A DNA stretch of 64,000 nt from CAZEPJ01 sp964514105 (GTDB taxonomy: Bacteria > Desulfobacterota > Desulfocorpusculales > Desulfocorpusculum), in the NCBI GenBank assembly GCA_964514105.1, contig CAZEPJ010000007.1, forward strand, positions 1 to 64,000, written 5' to 3'. The position numbers and the translations under genes are program-made. Shown here one piece after another: positions 62,257 through 64,000 of this stretch. Below the pieces are notes generated by a model. That model was given only the letters and a program-made list of their open reading frames with translations. It was not told the origin of the DNA and did no database searches. The first letter of the stretch is position 1. Each line of letters starts with the position of its first letter.

Positions 62257-63537
62257 ATGCTCTTGCTCATCGGCGGCGTATTCGCCTTGACCCTATTGCT
62301 GGGCTTCCCTGTGGCCTTCTGCCTGGGCATCACCTCCCTGGCGGCGCTCATCGCCTCGGATGTTTCCCTAAACCTGGCCGCCCAGAGGATCTTCACGGGG
62401 ATCGACTCGTTCCCGCTCATGGCCGTGCCCTTCTTTGTCCTGGCCGGCGACATGATGAACGTGGGCGGCACCACGCAGCGGCTCATCTCGTTCTCCAATC
62501 TGCTCGTGGGCAAGATCCGGGGCGGCCTGGCGCATACCACGGTGGTCGCGGCCATGTTCCTGAGCGGCGTGTCGGGCTCCGCAGTGGCCGATGCCTCGGC
62601 CATCGGAACGGTGCTCGTCCCGGGGATGGTCAAGGAGGGCTATGGCAGGGGCTTTTCCGCCGCCCTCACCGCGGCGGCCACGACCATGGGGCCCATCATC
62701 CCCCCGTCCATCTTCATGGTCATCATGGGCGTGACCACGGGGATCTCCATCGGCGCCCTGTTTGCGGCCGGGATGGTACCCGGCATCCTCATGGGCCTGG
62801 CCATGATGGCCATGGCCTACTACTTCGCCGTCAAGCACAACTACCCGCGGGACGAGACCCCGCTCACACGGATTCGGATCTGGAGGGAGTTCCGGACGGC
62901 AGGGCCGGCGCTCCTGGCCCCGGTGATCATCCTGGGAGGGATTCTGGCCGGCATGTTCACGCCCACCGAGGCCGCCGTGGTGGCTGTTTTCTACGCATTC
63001 GTCCTGGGCATGTGGATCTACCGCGAGCTCAAATGGAAGGACCTGGCGAGGGTCCTGGTAAACAGCGGGGTCACGACGGCCGTGCTCCTGCTGATCATCG
63101 GCATGGCCAATATCTTCGCGTGGGTGCTCACGGCCGAACAGATCCCCCAACGCATTGCATCGGCCCTGTTGGGATTGACCAGCGATCCGTACGCCATTCT
63201 CCTGCTGATCAACGTCGTGCTGCTGGTCGTGGGGATGTTCATGGAGGGGGGGGCCGCCATCATCATCCTGGCCCCAACCTTGCTGGAGGTGGCCAAGGCC
63301 GTGGGGATTCATCCCCTCCACTTCGGGTTCGTGATGGTCCTCAACCTGTCGGTGGGGCTCATCACCCCGCCGGTGGGGGTCCTCCTGTTTGTGATCTGCG
63401 GCATCACCGGGTACTCCTTCTCGCTGGTCACCCGCTGGGTCCTGCCTTTCCTGGTCATGGACCTCATTGTGTTGGCCGTCTGCTCGTACTTCCCGGTGGT
63501 GGTCATGTGGGTGCCCAGGCTGGTGGGGTACGTATGA
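62257..63537 (+). CDS. TRAP transporter large permease (DctM family), system 2
   Basis: A 426-aa, ~12-helix permease subunit. The family segments SFPLMAVPFFVLAGDMMN, LSGVSGSAVADASAIG, MGPIIPPSIFMVI and LSVGLITPPVGVLLFV are present. Its stop overlaps the aminotransferase start as ATGA, so the two are translationally coupled. Confidence 0.94.
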   Translation: MLLLIGGVFALTLLLGFPVAFCLGITSLAALIASDVSLNLAAQRIFTGIDSFPLMAVPFFVLAGDMMNVGGTTQRLISFSNLLVGKIRGGLAHTTVVAAMFLSGVSGSAVADASAIGTVLVPGMVKEGYGRGFSAALTAAATTMGPIIPPSIFMVIMGVTTGISIGALFAAGMVPGILMGLAMMAMAYYFAVKHNYPRDETPLTRIRIWREFRTAGPALLAPVIILGGILAGMFTPTEAAVVAVFYAFVLGMWIYRELKWKDLARVLVNSGVTTAVLLLIIGMANIFAWVLTAEQIPQRIASALLGLTSDPYAILLLINVVLLVVGMFMEGGAAIIILAPTLLEVAKAVGIHPLHFGFVMVLNLSVGLITPPVGVLLFVICGITGYSFSLVTRWVLPFLVMDLIVLAVCSYFPVVVMWVPRLVGYV

Positions 63538-64000
63538 CGCGCAAGTCCACGAAGGGTCCTGTCCGGCGCAAACGAGGCGGGACAGGGTGGGAGGCGGACG
63601 CGGGGAGGTGGGTCTCCCGGACGGTGCGCGAGCTGCGCCCTTCCAAGATCCGGGAGATGTCCCTTCGGGCCGCCAAACTCGACGGCGTCATCTCCCTGGG
63701 GATCGGTGAGCCCGATTTCCAGACGGCTCCGGAGATCTGCCGACGGGCCCTGGCGGATGCCCTGGCGGGCGCCACCCATTACGCCCCCTCCCAGGGGGAC
63801 CCGGAGCTCCTGGACGCCCTGCGGGGCCATATGGGGGAGTCCTACGGCCTCGCCGTGGCCCCGGAGAACCTCATGGTCACCACCGGCGGGATGGGGGCCC
63901 TCACCGCGGTCTTCCGGACCATTCTGAATCCGGGGGACGAGGTCCTCGTCCCGGAGCCGCACTTTCCCGAGTATCGCGCCCACATCGAGCTGGCCGGGGG
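63534..64000 (+). CDS. Class I/II pyridoxal-phosphate aminotransferase (5' part; runs off the window)
   Basis: The ATG at 63534 overlaps the dctM stop (ATGA) and opens a frame that remains open to the window end (155 codons seen). After a basic N-terminal ~30 residues the sequence is a standard aspartate/aromatic aminotransferase N-terminus: SKIREMSLRAAKLDGVISLG, then IGEPDFQTAP, THYAPSQGDPELLDALR, and VTTGGMGALTAVFRTILNPG with EVLVPEPHFPEY. The PLP lysine lies beyond the window. Its coupling to TRAP system 2 suggests the imported acid is, or becomes, an amino or 2-keto acid (inference). Confidence 0.85.
   Translation, partial: MTRKSTKGPVRRKRGGTGWEADAGRWVSRTVRELRPSKIREMSLRAAKLDGVISLGIGEPDFQTAPEICRRALADALAGATHYAPSQGDPELLDALRGHMGESYGLAVAPENLMVTTGGMGALTAVFRTILNPGDEVLVPEPHFPEYRAHIELAG

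Noticed and set aside
1..64000. CRISPR arrays, rRNA, tRNA, integrases or transposases.
   Set aside because: No regularly spaced repeats, no RNA gene signatures and no recombinase motifs were recognised on either strand.

Overview
The window is a GC-rich, gene-dense bacterial segment with two runs of ten Ns, so it looks like a draft or metagenome-assembled scaffold. The gene content suggests a respiratory or facultatively anaerobic heterotroph: two TRAP uptake systems, acyl-CoA and acetoacetate metabolism, acetyl-CoA synthetase with an oxalate/formate-type carrier, a quinol nitric oxide reductase, tetrahydrofolate C1 enzymes and a MetV/MetF methylene-THF reductase. High-GC Desulfobacterota, NC10 or Rokubacteria-like lineages would fit. 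This is inference; no rRNA or marker gene is present to settle it.

Layout. 0.1-4.5 kb: MgtC-like protein, then a translationally coupled minus-strand operon of two GAF-HD(-GYP) proteins and an M23 peptidase. 4.6-6.7 kb: small exported protein and a DUF47-PiT phosphate transporter pair. 6.9-16.4 kb: mostly minus-strand genes (ABC importer without a binding protein, MFS, GNAT, nitroreductase, HAD phosphatase, cyclodeaminase, acyl-CoA dehydrogenase) plus a plus-strand NUDIX hydrolase and a broken zinc-binding ORF. 16.9-22.1 kb: DUF123 protein, a response-regulator relic, a QueG-like iron-sulfur protein, a 2-hydroxyacid dehydrogenase and qNor. 22.2-28.0 kb: a five-gene YbhGFSR-like efflux operon with the ATPase split in two. 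28.9-40.6 kb: a histidine kinase fused to an acetyltransferase, an OFA carrier with acetyl-CoA synthetase, a DRTGG protein, a sensor kinase/regulator pair and a hypothetical protein.

41.0-49.2 kb is the most interesting block. One operon encodes a formate-dehydrogenase-like/NuoG-like iron-sulfur protein that lacks the catalytic Cys/Sec and His, a NuoE-like protein, a NuoF-like protein fused to a GltD/NfnL-like FAD module, then MetV and MetF. I propose an NAD(P)H-linked, possibly electron-bifurcating methylene-THF reductase complex, distinct from the RnfC2- and HdrABC-linked types known to me. An assembly gap inside the NuoF FMN motif (44.9 kb) artificially breaks the fusion gene.

49.4-64.0 kb: response regulator, receiver-PAS-kinase protein, then a catabolic island in which TRAP importer 1, a beta-keto acid cleavage enzyme (BKACE), a 3-hydroxyacyl-CoA dehydrogenase-like enzyme, an SDR and acetoacetyl-CoA synthetase form a logical import, oxidise, cleave and activate route. 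A second TRAP importer and the start of an aminotransferase follow. Both TRAP operons have a stem-loop between dctP and dctQ. No rRNA, tRNA, CRISPR array, intact insertion sequence or phage gene was found.
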